A DNA stretch of 64,000 nt from Rhizobiales bacterium 2SD (GCA_005502805.1 SCMY01000002.1:310001-374000), one strand, 5' to 3'; counted from the stretch's first letter, positions 16,819 to 26,903 are shown. Made by a program: numbers and translations. The notes: generated by a model from the sequence alone, not told the origin.

Positions 16819-17547
16819 TCAGATCGCGGCAGCGTAGTCGTCGCCCTCTTCCCGGCGCATCCGCTCGCGCCGCGGCGTGCGCTTCACGCCCGAGCAGAGC
16901 GAGCGGGCGAGACCACGCAGCGGCGCCGTCAGCCGGTGGACGTCCTCGACGCGGGCCATGATCTGGCCAGCGGTCTTCAACTCGCGGTCGAGCTTGGCCA
17001 TGGTGCGCGACAGCTCCGGTTCGTCGTCCTCCAGCCAGGTGTCGAGCACGCGCGCCATCAGCAGCGTCGCGCCGCGGACACGCACCGAGCCGAGATCATC
17101 CTCGGTCGGGATGCCGGCCGAGGCGAGCAAGTAGCGCCAGGAGTTCAGCGAATTGCGCCCGAGCGCGGCGAGCGCCAGCGGCTGACGGCGCAGATGCGGC
17201 ATCAGCGCCTTCAAGCCCGCCTTGTAGGGCGCGAGCGCGTCGAGCCGGCGCATCACCAGGTCGAAGACGCGCTCCTTGTAGGATTCCTCCATGAGGTCGT
17301 CGGAATTCCCGGCCAGCACAGCATCGTCGAGGATGCGACCGAGCCCGCCGAGAATGGCGAGCTTGGAGGGGCAAAGATTACGCAATTCAGCGAGGCTGAT
17401 CCCGGCCTCGCGGGCGATCGCCGGCAACTCGATCTCGTCCCAGCCCTGCGTCGCCGCCAGCCGGAACAGCGCATCGACCACGGCACGCCGCGGATCAGGC
17501 TTCGCAGCGGGTTTCTCAGCCTCGGGGGAAACGGGTTTGCGCGCCAT
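16819..17547 (-). CDS. TetR-type HTH protein with COQ9-like C-terminal region
   Basis: The product from the ATG at 17547 is 242 aa; a GGAGA site precedes it, and the longer open frame to 17601 lacks similarity. The N-terminal HTH is TetR-like (PRRAVVDALFRLAATQGWDEIELPAIAREAGISLAELRNL). The middle has FDLVMRRLDALAPYKAGLKAL, which resembles the segment following the HTH in bacterial COQ9/RpsU-divergent-type proteins. It lies downstream of proC on the same strand, and a ubiK gene is nearby, which would fit a ubiquinone link; this remains weak inference. A plain TetR repressor is the alternative. Confidence 0.75.
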   Translation of the reverse strand: MARKPVSPEAEKPAAKPDPRRAVVDALFRLAATQGWDEIELPAIAREAGISLAELRNLCPSKLAILGGLGRILDDAVLAGNSDDLMEESYKERVFDLVMRRLDALAPYKAGLKALMPHLRRQPLALAALGRNSLNSWRYLLASAGIPTEDDLGSVRVRGATLLMARVLDTWLEDDEPELSRTMAKLDRELKTAGQIMARVEDVHRLTAPLRGLARSLCSGVKRTPRRERMRREEGDDYAAAI

Positions 17548-17663
17548 CGGCGTCTCTCCTGTCGCGAGCAGATCGAGCAGGATGATTCTGGATCGGTTCA
17601 ATCCAAAATCATCGTGATCTATGAGAGAAGCTAGGGCGCAACCGGGGCGGTTGAAAGGCCGCT

Positions 17664-18479
17664 TCAGCCGGAAAGCTCCTCGGCGCGGCGTTTGGCGGCA
17701 GCGACCGCACGTCGCATCAGCGGCGCCAGGCCGTTATCGGCCATCAGCACTTCGAGGGCAGCAGCGGTCGTGCCGCCCGGCGAGGTCACGTTCTGGCGCA
17801 AGGTCGCCGGCGGCAGCGGCGACTGGAACAGCATCTCGCCGGCGCCCTCGATCGTGGCGCGCGCCAAACGCTCGGCGATATCGGCCGGCAGGCCAGCCGC
17901 GACGCCGGCAGCCGCCAGACACTCGACCATGTTGAAGACATAGGCCGGCCCCGAGCCCGAGACGGCGGTGACGGCGTCGATCAGCCCCTCGTCGCCGAGC
18001 CATTCGACCTTGCCGACACCGGCGAGCAATGCGTCGGCCAATTGCCGCTGCGCCTCGCTGACGCCCTTGCCCGCGGCGGCAGCGGTGACGCCGCGCCGGA
18101 CCGAGGCCGGCAGGTTCGGCATGGCGCGCACGATTGCGTTCGCATTCGGCAGCCGAGCCGAGAGATCGCCGAGCGTCTTGCCGGCGAGGATCGAAATCAG
18201 CAGCGTCTTCGGGCCGATCAGCGCCTGCACGGCAGGGGCGGCGGTATCGAGCATCTGCGGCTTGGTCGCCAGCACCACCACCTCGGCCGGCTTCGGCGCG
18301 GCCGGGTTGATGCTCATGCCATGGCTGGTGGCGAGCGCCTGCATCTCGTCGGAAATGTGCGGGTCGAGCAGCGTGATCCCCGCGCCCTTGACGCCGATGC
18401 TGAGCCAGCCCTCCAGCATGGCGCCGCCCATCTTGCCGGCACCGACGAGGGTGAGGGTCTCAGGAAGCGGGCTGGCCAT
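17664..18479 (-). CDS. proC: Pyrroline-5-carboxylate reductase
   Basis: Cytosolic NAD(P)H-dependent enzyme for the last step of proline synthesis. Rossmann motif GAGKMGGAMLEGW at the N-terminus; VVVLATKPQ in the middle; and the C-terminal P5CR signature (AVSGSGPAYVF, then NVTSPGGTTAAALEVL). At 271 aa it is normal length. The start at 18479 has GGAGAG at good distance; the frame is open 48 bases further. A small palindrome ATGCGC GATT GCGCAT (18496-18511) lies just upstream. It sits between the YbjN gene and the TetR/COQ9-like gene, all on the minus strand, 82 and 116 bases apart. Confidence 0.96.
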   Translation of the reverse strand: MASPLPETLTLVGAGKMGGAMLEGWLSIGVKGAGITLLDPHISDEMQALATSHGMSINPAAPKPAEVVVLATKPQMLDTAAPAVQALIGPKTLLISILAGKTLGDLSARLPNANAIVRAMPNLPASVRRGVTAAAAGKGVSEAQRQLADALLAGVGKVEWLGDEGLIDAVTAVSGSGPAYVFNMVECLAAAGVAAGLPADIAERLARATIEGAGEMLFQSPLPPATLRQNVTSPGGTTAAALEVLMADNGLAPLMRRAVAAAKRRAEELSG

Positions 18480-18561
18480 GGCGTCTCTCCGGTCGATGCG
18501 CGATTGCGCATGGACCTGAACCGCCAAGCACGGCCCGGGTCAAGCCCGGACCAGCCAGCGC

Positions 18562-19068
18562 TCACGCTTCGCCGACCGTCTCCAGCAGCGCGCCTTCGAG
18601 CGCCTCGCGGGCGTTCTTGCCGGCCCAGACCACGAACTGGAAGGCCTGGTAGTAGCGCTCACAGGCGTCGATCGCCGCCTTGATCAGCCCGGCGGCCTGC
18701 TCCTCGGTCGGCTCCGCCCCGCCCGAGAGCAGCAGCGCGTGGCGATACATCACCACGTTCTCGCGGCTCCACAGGTCGAAATGCCCGAGCCAGAGCTGCT
18801 CGTTGACCAGGCTGACGAGGTTCATCACCTCGTTGCGGCGCCGGTCCGGCACCCTGAGGTCGAAGGCGCAGGCGATGTGCAGCGACTCGACTTCCGAGAG
18901 CCAGGTGATGGCGACGTGATAATCGGCCCAGCCACCGGTGACGGAGACCGAGAGCTCGTCATCGCTGTCGCGATCGAAGCTCCAGTCGTTCAGTGCGGCG
19001 AGGCGTTCGACGAGATCGAGGGGGTTGGAGGGGCGTTCGGTTTCGGCGTCCAGATCAAGGTCAATCAT
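18562..19068 (-). CDS. YbjN domain protein
   Basis: The 168-aa product begins MIDLDLDAETERP and has the YbjN/secretion-chaperone-like alpha/beta fold pattern: NPLDLVERLAALNDWSFDRDSDDELSVSV, TWLSEVESLHIACAFDLRVP, NEVMNLVSLVNEQLWLGHFDLW and a C-terminal helix ERYYQAFQFVVWAGKNA. YbjN proteins resemble type III secretion chaperones in fold and suppress certain ts mutants, but their mechanism is unclear. It lies directly upstream of proC, an association common in alphaproteobacteria. I chose the ATG at 19068 because the residues upstream have no YbjN similarity. Confidence 0.88.
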   Translation of the reverse strand: MIDLDLDAETERPSNPLDLVERLAALNDWSFDRDSDDELSVSVTGGWADYHVAITWLSEVESLHIACAFDLRVPDRRRNEVMNLVSLVNEQLWLGHFDLWSRENVVMYRHALLLSGGAEPTEEQAAGLIKAAIDACERYYQAFQFVVWAGKNAREALEGALLETVGEA

Positions 19069-19422
19069 GCCCAAGGTCCAACAGCCGGCGCTGGCCCTGA
19101 CGGCAGGCGCGGCCTGTTCGAGAACGGGAACACGGCGACTGGAAAAGCGTAAGGCACGCAACCCGACCAGGAGATCGCTGGGGATGATCTCCGCTTCATC
19201 AGCCGGCCCTCAAGTAGAGCCCACCGACGAATCACCTCTCTTCATCGACGATAGCTCAGGCGAGTCAGGAGCCCTAACAGAACCTGCGTGGTTCTGATCG
19301 AGCCCTTCGGCACCCGGTACGCGATGCAAGCTCTGCGGATTCGATGCCGGCCTCAATCCCTCAAGGGGACTGTCCACAACACGAAGCTGTTGGCGACCCG
19401 CCGACCAAACTTGACCGAGGAT
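19069..19422. other. Non-coding gap of about 350 bases
   Basis: This stretch between the YbjN gene and ubiK has no convincing coding frame on either strand; codon-position bias is absent and stops are frequent. It is richer in A+T than the flanks. It presumably holds the YbjN-proC promoter and the end of the ubiK transcript. I see no clear terminator, tRNA, sRNA-like hairpin or repeat family member in it. Confidence 0.5.
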
Positions 19423-19677
19423 TTACTTCGACTCGGGCTTGGCCTCGAGCGCCGCCAGCCGGGCCGCGAGCTTGTCGTTTTCCTCGCGCGCCAGCAGCGC
19501 CATCTCGCGCACCGCCTCGAACTCCTCGCGCGTCACCACGTCGAGATCGCGCAGCAGCCGCTCGATCTGGGTCTTGACCACGGTCTCGACCTCGCGGCGC
19601 ACACCCTGCGCCGCGCCGGCGGCGTCGGTCGCCAGCCGGGCGATGTCGTCGAGGATTCGGTTGGACGTGCTGACCAT
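19423..19677 (-). CDS. ubiK: Ubiquinone biosynthesis accessory factor UbiK (YqiC/BMFP family)
   Basis: Small 84-aa coiled-coil protein. It has the BMFP layout: an amphipathic N-terminal helix (NRILDDIARLATDAAGAAQGVRREVET), VVKTQIERLLRDLDVVTREEFEAVREM, and a C-terminal coiled coil LAREENDKLAARLAALEAK. The conserved VTREEFEAVREM motif is diagnostic. UbiK binds lipids and helps the cytosolic ubiquinone synthesis complex in E. coli. The gene is divergent from a lipoprotein gene with 196 bases between. Length is normal for the family. Confidence 0.9.
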   Translation of the reverse strand: MVSTSNRILDDIARLATDAAGAAQGVRREVETVVKTQIERLLRDLDVVTREEFEAVREMALLAREENDKLAARLAALEAKPESK

Positions 19678-19873
19678 CGGAGCTCTCCGGCAGGCGCTCC
19701 ATGCGCCCTCGCGGGAGATATGGCGAAGGAGCGCCGGGAGCGCAATCGCCGCGGCACAGCCGCCTCGTTTCGCCTCTCCCCTGCCCCGTCTGGACCTTCA
19801 GGATGGTTGCGCTTACAACGAGCGCCGCAGGGAAGACCAGCAATCCGAGCCCAAACAATGGGCGGGAGGCGTC

Positions 19874-20416
19874 ATGTCGGTTCGTTTTAGCGGCCTCGTT
19901 CTGGGGCCGATTGCCGCGCTTGCGCTCGCAGGCTGCCAGGAAACCACCACCACGGCTGCGCGGCCGCGCGTCGATGCGCCGGGCGTTCCGGTCTCGGTGC
20001 AGAGCATCTCCGGGGCCCCCGACCAGGTGACGGCGCATTTCGCCGGCCTGCTCGGCGAAGCCGCGGCCGAACGCAAGATGGAAATCGTCCCCGGCGACAA
20101 GCCGGCCCGTTTCCGAGTGCGCGGCTATCTCACCGCCCAGCCGACCGAGGACGGCCAGACCGCCCTCGCCTTCGTCTGGGACGTCTATGACGAGAGCAAG
20201 AAGCGCGCCCAGCGCGTCCAGGGCGAGAGCCTCGGCAAGCGCGGTGGCGGCGGCGACCCCTGGGCCGGTATCGACCAGACCATCGTCGCCAAGGCCGCGT
20301 CCGAATCGGCCGACGCGATCGCGAGCTTCCTGACGACCGCGCCGGTGCCGGAGGCGAAGCCGGACGCCAAGAGCAAGACCCGCACCGCCCAGGCGGACAC
20401 GGAGAAGAAGCGCTAG
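19874..20416 (+). CDS. Putative lipoprotein (180 aa)
   Basis: Starts MSVRFSGLV with a short signal peptide and lipobox LAGC (Cys about residue 21). The mature domain (about 35-155) has alternating beta/alpha predicted elements ([56 protein letters not shown]). The shape recalls the periplasmic lipoproteins of Rhizobiales with a LptE/DUF-type alpha-beta sandwich, but I cannot name a family. The C-terminal tail is Lys/Ala/Thr-rich and likely disordered. The start is supported by GGGAGG eight bases upstream. Likely anchored in an envelope membrane. Confidence 0.75.
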   Translation: MSVRFSGLVLGPIAALALAGCQETTTTAARPRVDAPGVPVSVQSISGAPDQVTAHFAGLLGEAAAERKMEIVPGDKPARFRVRGYLTAQPTEDGQTALAFVWDVYDESKKRAQRVQGESLGKRGGGGDPWAGIDQTIVAKAASESADAIASFLTTAPVPEAKPDAKSKTRTAQADTEKKR

Positions 20417-20628
20417 CGCTTTCACAACCGGCCCGGGGCGCCTTCGGGTCGAACCGGGCAACGTTATCCCGCCAAGCGTGCACCGCACCCCGCTGCAGTG
20501 CAGCATTTGCATGGGGATGCCGCGCCTCTTTTGTCGACTCGGCGTCATCACGCTGTTATGAGCCGTTCGAAACTGAGCCGCTCCCGCTCGGACGGCTCGC
20601 CTTTATCTGCGTTTCGGGTGCACCCGGC

Positions 20629-21573
<945 letters not shown>

Positions 21574-21586
21574 GGTGAACGGCGCG

Positions 21587-22330
21587 ATGGCGGCCATCAC
21601 GGCCGGCGCGGACCGGGCCCTCGTCCTCTTCTCCGGTGGCCAGGATTCCACCACCGCGCTGGCCTGGGCGCTCGAGCGCTTTTCCGCCGTCGAGACCGTC
21701 GCCTTCGACTACGGCCAGCGCCATCGCGTCGAGCTGGAATGCCGCGAGACGATCCTGGCCAAGCTGCCCGAATTGTCCCCCGCTTATGCCGACCGGCTCG
21801 GGCCGGACCATCTGCTCGACCTGAAGACGTTGGGGGCGATCTCCGACACCGCGCTGACCAGCGAGAGCGAGATCGCCTTCGCGCAGACCGGCCTGCCGAC
21901 CACCTTCGTGCCAGGCCGCAACCTGATCTTCCTGACCTTCGCCGCGGCGCTGGCCTATCGCCGAGATTGCAAGCACATCGTGCTCGGCGTCTGCGAGACC
22001 GATTATTCCGGCTATCCCGATTGCCGTGACGACACGATCAAGGCGATGCAGGTCGCCCTCGGCCTCGGCCTGGACCGCCGGCTCGTCCTGCACACGCCGC
22101 TGATGTGGCGCGACAAGGCGCAGACCTTCGCGCTGGCGAAGGCGCTGGGCGGCGAGCCCCTGCTCGAGCTGGTGGTCGAGGAGAGCCATAGCTGCTATCT
22201 CGGCGACCGCAGCAAGCGCCATCCTTGGGGCTATGGCTGCGGCCATTGCCCGGCATGCGACTTGCGGGCCAGGGGGTTTGCAGCCTATGAGGCCGCGCCG
22301 GACGACAGCGGACCAAAGCATGACGATTGA
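21587..22330 (+). CDS. queC: 7-cyano-7-deazaguanine synthase
   Basis: ATP-dependent enzyme converting 7-carboxy-7-deazaguanine plus ammonia to preQ0, the queuosine precursor. PP-loop ATP pyrophosphatase motif [18 protein letters not shown] near residue 16. The middle has [20 protein letters not shown] and [14 protein letters not shown], both diagnostic of QueC. The C-terminal zinc site is present (C in SHSCYLG, then CGHCPAC, three Cys). I take ATG 21587, preceded by TGAGGTGA, over GTG 21575. It follows prs by 13 bases and overlaps the yhhQ gene by 11 bases, so queuosine synthesis and precursor uptake are coupled. Confidence 0.96.
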   Translation: MAAITAGADRALVLFSGGQDSTTALAWALERFSAVETVAFDYGQRHRVELECRETILAKLPELSPAYADRLGPDHLLDLKTLGAISDTALTSESEIAFAQTGLPTTFVPGRNLIFLTFAAALAYRRDCKHIVLGVCETDYSGYPDCRDDTIKAMQVALGLGLDRRLVLHTPLMWRDKAQTFALAKALGGEPLLELVVEESHSCYLGDRSKRHPWGYGCGHCPACDLRARGFAAYEAAPDDSGPKHDD

Positions 22331-22883
22331 TCGGCAACGCCAGATCGAGGGCTATGTCGCCCTTGTCCTCTTCACCCTGACCATCCCGCTCGCCAACTGG
22401 CTGATCGGGAATGTCGGCACCGTTTGCGTGCCCGATGGCCCATGTCTTGTCCCGGTCGCGCCCGGCATCAAGGCGCCGAGCGGCGTGCTGATGGTCGGGC
22501 TCGCGCTCGTCCTGCGCGACATCGTCCAGCGCCGCCTTGGTCCGTTCGCCGGCCTAGGTGCGATCGCAATCGGCACCCTGATCTCGGCCATGCTGGCGCC
22601 GCCCGCCATCGTCATGGCTTCGACCACGGCCTTCCTGCTCTCGGAACTGGCGGATTTTGCGGTCTATACCCCGCTCCAGCGTCGCCATTTCGTCGCCGCG
22701 GTGGCGGCATCGAGCGTCCTCGGCCTCGTCGTCGACAGCCTGGTCTTCCTCTGGCTCGCCTTCGGCAGTCTCGACTTCCTCACCGGCCAGATCGTCGGCA
22801 AGGCCTGGATGGTGCTGCTCGCCCTGCCGCTGATGCATCTGCTGCGCCGGCGCGACGAGCGGCTTGGGCTCGCTCCCGCCTGA
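22320..22883 (+). CDS. yhhQ: Queuosine precursor transporter (VUT/YhhQ family)
   Basis: Integral membrane protein of 187 aa with about six hydrophobic segments. It matches the VUT family (DUF165): [24 protein letters not shown] is the typical early motif, and [14 protein letters not shown] and [17 protein letters not shown] follow. YhhQ imports preQ0/preQ1 in E. coli. The ATG lies inside the end of queC (11-base overlap), so it is made with QueC. Having both synthesis and uptake in one transcript is notable. The start is fixed by the overlap; the longer upstream frame runs through queC and is not real. Confidence 0.88.
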   Translation: MTIDRQRQIEGYVALVLFTLTIPLANWLIGNVGTVCVPDGPCLVPVAPGIKAPSGVLMVGLALVLRDIVQRRLGPFAGLGAIAIGTLISAMLAPPAIVMASTTAFLLSELADFAVYTPLQRRHFVAAVAASSVLGLVVDSLVFLWLAFGSLDFLTGQIVGKAWMVLLALPLMHLLRRRDERLGLAPA

Positions 22884-22943
22884 CGACCTGAAAACCGACA
22901 ATTCGACTTAAGCGGGAAACGGCGGTTTCATGCCCCCCACGGC

Positions 22944-24833
22944 ATGATGGTGGCTCCCGTTCCGCCGAGTGCCCCGATGCGTCGTCACGATTCCGTCGAG
23001 CGTCTGCAGTCCCTGCAAAACGCAACCCTGGAATCGATTGCGCGCGGTGAAGAGCTTGCCATCGTCATGGCCGCCCTATGCGAGCGGGTCGAGGCGCTGG
23101 CGCCCGGCGTGGTCTGCTCGGTCGTGACCGTCGATGACGACTTCCGGCTGCATCCTCTCGCGGCGCCGAGCCTGCCACGCGCCTATGGCGCAGCGGTCGA
23201 CGGCACGCCAATCGGCCCTCGCGTCGGGTCCTGCGGCACGGCGATCTACCGCAAGAGCCCGGTCGAAGTGACCGACATCGCCACCGACCCGCACTGGGAA
23301 GGCTATCGCGAACTCGTCCTGCCGCTCGGTCTGCGCGCCTGCTGGTCGAGCCCGATCGCGGCCAGGGACGGCCGCGTCGTCGGCAGTTTCGCCTTCTACT
23401 ATCGCGACCAGCGTGGCGCCACGCCCTTCGAGCGCCGGATCGTCGCGACCTGCGTGCATCTCTGCGCCATCGCGATCGAGCATGAGGAGGTGAAAGCCCG
23501 CAATCACCGCCTCGCCTATTTCGACACGCTGACCGGTCTGCCGAACCGGGCCCGTTTCAACGAGGCGATCGCGCAGGCGACGAGCGGACCCCGCTCCGGC
23601 TTCGGGCTGATGCTGATCGACATCGACCACCTCAAGACGGTCAACGATACCATGGGCCACTCTATCGGCGACCGGCTGATCGAAGCCGTCGGCATGCGGC
23701 TCGCCGCGGTGGCTCCGAAAGGAACGGCGTTTAGGATCGGCGGCGACGAGTTCGCCGTCCTTCTGCCCGATTGCGACAAGGCCGGGCAGTTGCGCAGCGT
23801 TGCCGGCCCCATCCTGGCCGCGATGCAGACGCCGATCGACTGCGAGGGCACGACAATCGTCCCTAGCGTCACCATCGGCGGTGCCATCGCCGGAGAAGAC
23901 GGAACCGACAGCGTCACCTTGCGCCAGAACGCCGATTTCGCGCTCTACCATGCCAAGGAGACGCGGCGCGGCGGCTATGTCCGGTTCAAGGGCGGCCTGC
24001 GGACCTCGATGACCCGACGCATCCAGACGGTCCGCACCGTGGACGACGCTTTGAGCGCCGGCCATCTGATCCCCTACTACCAGCCGATCGTTCGGCTCGA
24101 TGGCGGCGAGATCCGGGGGATGGAGGCCTTGGCGCGGTTACGCCTCGACGATGGCCGTGTGGTGGCGGCCGGCGAATTCCAGGACGCCCTGCACGATCCC
24201 AAGCTCGCTTATCGCATCTCCAACCAGATGCTGGCGGCAATCGCAGCCGATATGGCGCAGTGGCAACGGGATGGCCTGCCGATCCCCTATGTCGGCCTCA
24301 ACGTCACCTCCGCCGACTTCCAGAAGGGCGATCTCGTCCAGCGCATCCTCAGGGCGTTCGAGCGGGCGCAGGTGCCGCTGGAGCATCTGGTCGTCGAGAT
24401 CACCGAGCAGGTGATCATGGGCGGACGCCGCGACGGGGTCGCGCGCACCATGGAAGCCTTGCGCGAGCGCGGCATCCTGGTCGCGCTCGACGATTTCGGC
24501 ACCGGTTTCGCCTCGCTCACCCACCTGCTCGACTTCCCCGTCGATACGATCAAGATCGACAAGTCCTTCGTCGCTGGCATCGAGGGCGGAACCAGGAACA
24601 GCGCGATTGTCGAAGCGCTGATCGGCGTCGCCAGTCGTCTCGGCATGCGGATCGTGGCCGAGGGCATCGAGACGGAGGGCCAGGCCCGGCGGCTCGCCGC
24701 GATGGGTTGCCGGCTCGGCCAAGGTTATCACTATGCCAAGCCCATGCCGGCCGAAGCTGTCCCCACCTTCGTCGGCAGCTTCAGCCGGGCGACCTCCGCG
24801 TCCCGGCTGCGCCCCGCCGCCACCGCCGCCTGA
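22944..24833 (+). CDS. GAF-GGDEF-EAL cyclic-di-GMP enzyme
   Basis: Cytosolic 629-aa protein with no membrane segment. The N-terminal GAF domain (about 30-185) includes GTPIGPRVGSCGTAIYRKSPV, as in bacterial GAF sensors. A GGDEF domain follows (about 190-350: FDTLTGLPNRARF, and an intact active site RIGGDEFAVLLPD). An EAL domain completes it (about 370-615) with MEALARL, NVTSADF, EITEQVIMGG, DDFGTGFASL, KIDKSFV and AEGIETEGQ all present. Both catalytic sites look intact, so it could make and degrade c-di-GMP, with GAF choosing between them. It is transcribed alone, with a terminator-like hairpin 93 bases beyond the stop. Confidence 0.93.
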   Translation: MMVAPVPPSAPMRRHDSVERLQSLQNATLESIARGEELAIVMAALCERVEALAPGVVCSVVTVDDDFRLHPLAAPSLPRAYGAAVDGTPIGPRVGSCGTAIYRKSPVEVTDIATDPHWEGYRELVLPLGLRACWSSPIAARDGRVVGSFAFYYRDQRGATPFERRIVATCVHLCAIAIEHEEVKARNHRLAYFDTLTGLPNRARFNEAIAQATSGPRSGFGLMLIDIDHLKTVNDTMGHSIGDRLIEAVGMRLAAVAPKGTAFRIGGDEFAVLLPDCDKAGQLRSVAGPILAAMQTPIDCEGTTIVPSVTIGGAIAGEDGTDSVTLRQNADFALYHAKETRRGGYVRFKGGLRTSMTRRIQTVRTVDDALSAGHLIPYYQPIVRLDGGEIRGMEALARLRLDDGRVVAAGEFQDALHDPKLAYRISNQMLAAIAADMAQWQRDGLPIPYVGLNVTSADFQKGDLVQRILRAFERAQVPLEHLVVEITEQVIMGGRRDGVARTMEALRERGILVALDDFGTGFASLTHLLDFPVDTIKIDKSFVAGIEGGTRNSAIVEALIGVASRLGMRIVAEGIETEGQARRLAAMGCRLGQGYHYAKPMPAEAVPTFVGSFSRATSASRLRPAATAA

Positions 24834-24848
24834 AATCCGGCTTCGGAC

Positions 24849-24877
24849 TTGAGATTACGCTCGGTTTCGCCTATGAG
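24849..24877 (+). promoter_or_regulatory. Candidate promoter of rplY upstream of a terminator hairpin
   Basis: TTGAGA (24849-24854), exactly 17 bases, then TATGAG (24872-24877) is the best sigma-70-type match in the gap. Transcription would start near 24884, run into a 9-bp stem TCGCGCCCC/GGGGCGCGA (24883-24919) and then into the terminator at 24926. The rplY ATG is 21 bases past that, leaving no room for another promoter after it. Confidence 0.5.
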
Positions 24878-24925
24878 CCTGCTCGCGCCCCACTGACACC
24901 CTTGGAGGCAGGGGCGCGAACCGCA

Positions 24926-24953
24926 ATGGCCGCCGAAGGCGGCCATGTCTTTT
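24926..24953 (+). terminator. Rho-independent terminator or attenuator before rplY
   Basis: A 9-bp perfect stem ATGGCCGCC/GGCGGCCAT with GAA loop (24926-24946), followed by GTCTTTT. It may end the GGDEF-EAL transcript or, given its closeness to rplY, act as an attenuator. Confidence 0.75.
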
Positions 24954-24974
24954 GAAGAACTAAGGATCAGACAC

Positions 24975-25589
24975 ATGACCGCCGTGAAGCAGATTCAGGC
25001 TTCGGCGCGCGCCCAGGTCGGCAAGGGGGCCGCCCGGGAAGTTCGTCGCCAGGGCCTCACTCCCGCCGTGATCTACGGTGCGGGCGAAGCGCCTGTCGCC
25101 ATCGCGCTCGATGCCAACAAGACCCGCCAGATGATCTATGCTGGTCACTTCCTGACCACGCTGTTCGAGATCGACGTCGACGGCAAGAAGACGCGCGCCA
25201 TTCCGCGCGACTACCAGCTCGACCCGGTCAAGGACTTCCCGATCCATGTCGACTTCCTGCGCGTCGCTGCCGGCCAGACCATCAAGGTCGAGGTTCCGCT
25301 GCACGTCGTCGGCCAGGAGCAGTCGCCGGGCCTGAAGAGCGGTGGCGCCCTCCAGATCGTCGAGCACTCGCTCGAGATCGAAGTCGCTCCCGAGAGCATC
25401 CCCGAATTCATCGAGGTCTCGGTCGCCGGCCTCGCGGTCGGTGACACCCTGCACGTCGACGCGCTCAAGCTGCCGGCCGGCGTCACCCTGACCTCGACCA
25501 AGGATCTGACCCTGGTCACGATCATCCCGCCGACCGTCGAGGCGGAAGCTCCGGCTGCCGAGGCCGAAGGCGAAGCCGCCAAGGCCTGA
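24975..25589 (+). CDS. rplY: 50S ribosomal protein L25/general stress protein Ctc
   Basis: 5S-rRNA-binding ribosomal protein of the long (TL5/CTC) form. The N-terminal L25 domain (about 1-95) has ASARAQVGKGAAREVRRQGLTPAVIYG and the conserved end DPVKDFPIHVDFLRV. The C-terminal beta domain (about 100-190) has EVPLHVVGQEQSPGLKSGG and an Ala/Glu tail. I start at 24975, with AAGGA upstream; the frame opens 30 bases earlier. It is followed by a strong terminator and then pth, a conserved neighbour order. The 204-aa length is normal. Confidence 0.96.
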   Translation: MTAVKQIQASARAQVGKGAAREVRRQGLTPAVIYGAGEAPVAIALDANKTRQMIYAGHFLTTLFEIDVDGKKTRAIPRDYQLDPVKDFPIHVDFLRVAAGQTIKVEVPLHVVGQEQSPGLKSGGALQIVEHSLEIEVAPESIPEFIEVSVAGLAVGDTLHVDALKLPAGVTLTSTKDLTLVTIIPPTVEAEAPAAEAEGEAAKA

Positions 25590-25622
25590 ACCGGTCTTTC
25601 GCCGATTTGGCGGAACCAACGG

Positions 25623-25653
25623 ACGGCCGGGCATGCCCGGCCGTTTTGCTTTT
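25623..25653 (+). terminator. Rho-independent terminator after rplY
   Basis: ACGGCCGGGC (25623-25632), AT, GCCCGGCCGT (25635-25644), then TTTGCTTTT. A near-perfect 10-bp stem with a T-rich tail, 34 bases past the rplY stop and 26 before pth. pth therefore either has its own promoter or depends on read-through. Confidence 0.85.
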
Positions 25654-25678
25654 GATGACAGGTTAGCGGACCCGAACG

Positions 25679-26290
25679 ATGCTGATCTTCGCCGGCCTCG
25701 GCAATCCCGGCCAACGCTATGCCCGCAACCGCCACAATATCGGCTTCATGGCGGTCGAGGCGATCGCTCGCGCCTGCCGCGCCTCGCCCTGGCGCAGCCG
25801 TTTCCAGGGCTATGCCTGCGAAGCGACGATCGGTGGCGAGAAGACGCTGCTGCTGCTGCCGCAGACCTATATGAACGAGTCCGGCCGCGCGATCGGCGAA
25901 GCCGCGCGCTTCTTCAAGGTCGACCCGGCCGACGTCATCGTCTTCCATGACGAGCTCGACCTGCCCCCGGCCAAGCTGCGGGTGAAACTCGGCGGCGGCA
26001 ATGCCGGCCATAACGGCCTGCGCTCGACCACCGCCGCGATCGGCAACGACTATCGCCGGGTGCGCATGGGCATCGGCCACCCCGGCGACAAGGCGCTGGT
26101 CCACCCCTACGTGCTCAACGATTTCGGCAAGGCCGAGGAGCCCTGGGTCGAGGACCTTTGCACGGCCTGCGCCGACAATGCCGCGATGCTGGCCGGCCAT
26201 GACGATGCCGGCTTCCAGAACAAGGTCCACCTCTTCATGGAAGCGCGCGGCCATGGCGCGGTGAAGCGCCTCGGCAAGAAGGCTGAATAG
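25679..26290 (+). CDS. pth: Peptidyl-tRNA hydrolase
   Basis: Releases peptides from prematurely dissociated peptidyl-tRNA. Family motifs: [21 protein letters not shown], with the catalytic histidine in RHNIG (about residue 20); [44 protein letters not shown] (conserved His/Asp near 93-118); and [14 protein letters not shown]. The 203-aa length is standard. It lies in the conserved rplY-pth-ychF neighbourhood, although here an unrelated gene on the opposite strand (26301-26903) separates pth from ychF. Confidence 0.97.
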   Translation: MLIFAGLGNPGQRYARNRHNIGFMAVEAIARACRASPWRSRFQGYACEATIGGEKTLLLLPQTYMNESGRAIGEAARFFKVDPADVIVFHDELDLPPAKLRVKLGGGNAGHNGLRSTTAAIGNDYRRVRMGIGHPGDKALVHPYVLNDFGKAEEPWVEDLCTACADNAAMLAGHDDAGFQNKVHLFMEARGHGAVKRLGKKAE

Positions 26291-26300
26291 GGCGCGCTCG

Positions 26301-26903
26301 TCAAAGCGGCAGTTGTGCGCCTGCCCTTGCGATCGTCACCCGGCCGCTCGACAGGCTGCCATCGGCCTGCCGGCTCGCGGTCAGAGCCACCTGCGCCCCG
26401 GCGACGAGATCGGTGGCCAGCGCTGGCGCTGCCATGATGATGTTGGCCTCGGGCGTGATCGCGATCGTCTGCTCGCCGCCCGGATAGGTCAGCGTGACGC
26501 TGGCGCCCTCGACGCGCGAGACCGTCTCGGCCACCGTCGCATTCGTCATTGTCGAATCCGGCAGGACGGCCCAGGGCCTGTGCCCCTCGCCCGTGCCTCG
26601 CATCGCCTCGGGGAAGATGAAGACCTGCACCGCCGTCAATCCGCCCCCGGCCAGCGGGCGGGCGCCGACACCGATGAAGCTGCCCTTCCTGATATCGGCC
26701 ATCGCGGCCTTGACCACCGCGCCGATCGAATAATTGGGCGCGAGGGCGACCGTCACCGCCGCGCCCTCCGGCGTCTTGACAGTCAGCGATTGGCCGTCGA
26801 GGCGTTCGACGACGCCACGTATGCGGGTCTGCGGCGCCTGGGCCTGCGCTGCAGCTACGAAAACCGTAACGAGGCCGATCAAGGCGAATGAGGCGAGGCG
26901 CAT
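26301..26903 (-). CDS. Exported protein of unknown function (200 aa)
   Basis: Starts at the ATG at 26903 with a clear signal peptide (MRLASFALIGLVTVFVAAAQAQA). The mature domain contains repeated short beta elements: GVVERLDGQSLTVKTPEGAAVTVALAP, GSFIGVGARPLAGGGLTAVQVFIFPE, then RVEGASVTLTYPGGEQTIAITPEANI. The pattern resembles the DUF5666-type or OB-like small beta domains found in exported proteins, but I cannot assign a family with confidence. It is inserted between pth and ychF on the opposite strand, converging on pth with a 10-base gap. The longer upstream open frame is the antisense of the ychF start and is not real. Confidence 0.75.
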   Translation of the reverse strand: MRLASFALIGLVTVFVAAAQAQAPQTRIRGVVERLDGQSLTVKTPEGAAVTVALAPNYSIGAVVKAAMADIRKGSFIGVGARPLAGGGLTAVQVFIFPEAMRGTGEGHRPWAVLPDSTMTNATVAETVSRVEGASVTLTYPGGEQTIAITPEANIIMAAPALATDLVAGAQVALTASRQADGSLSSGRVTIARAGAQLPL

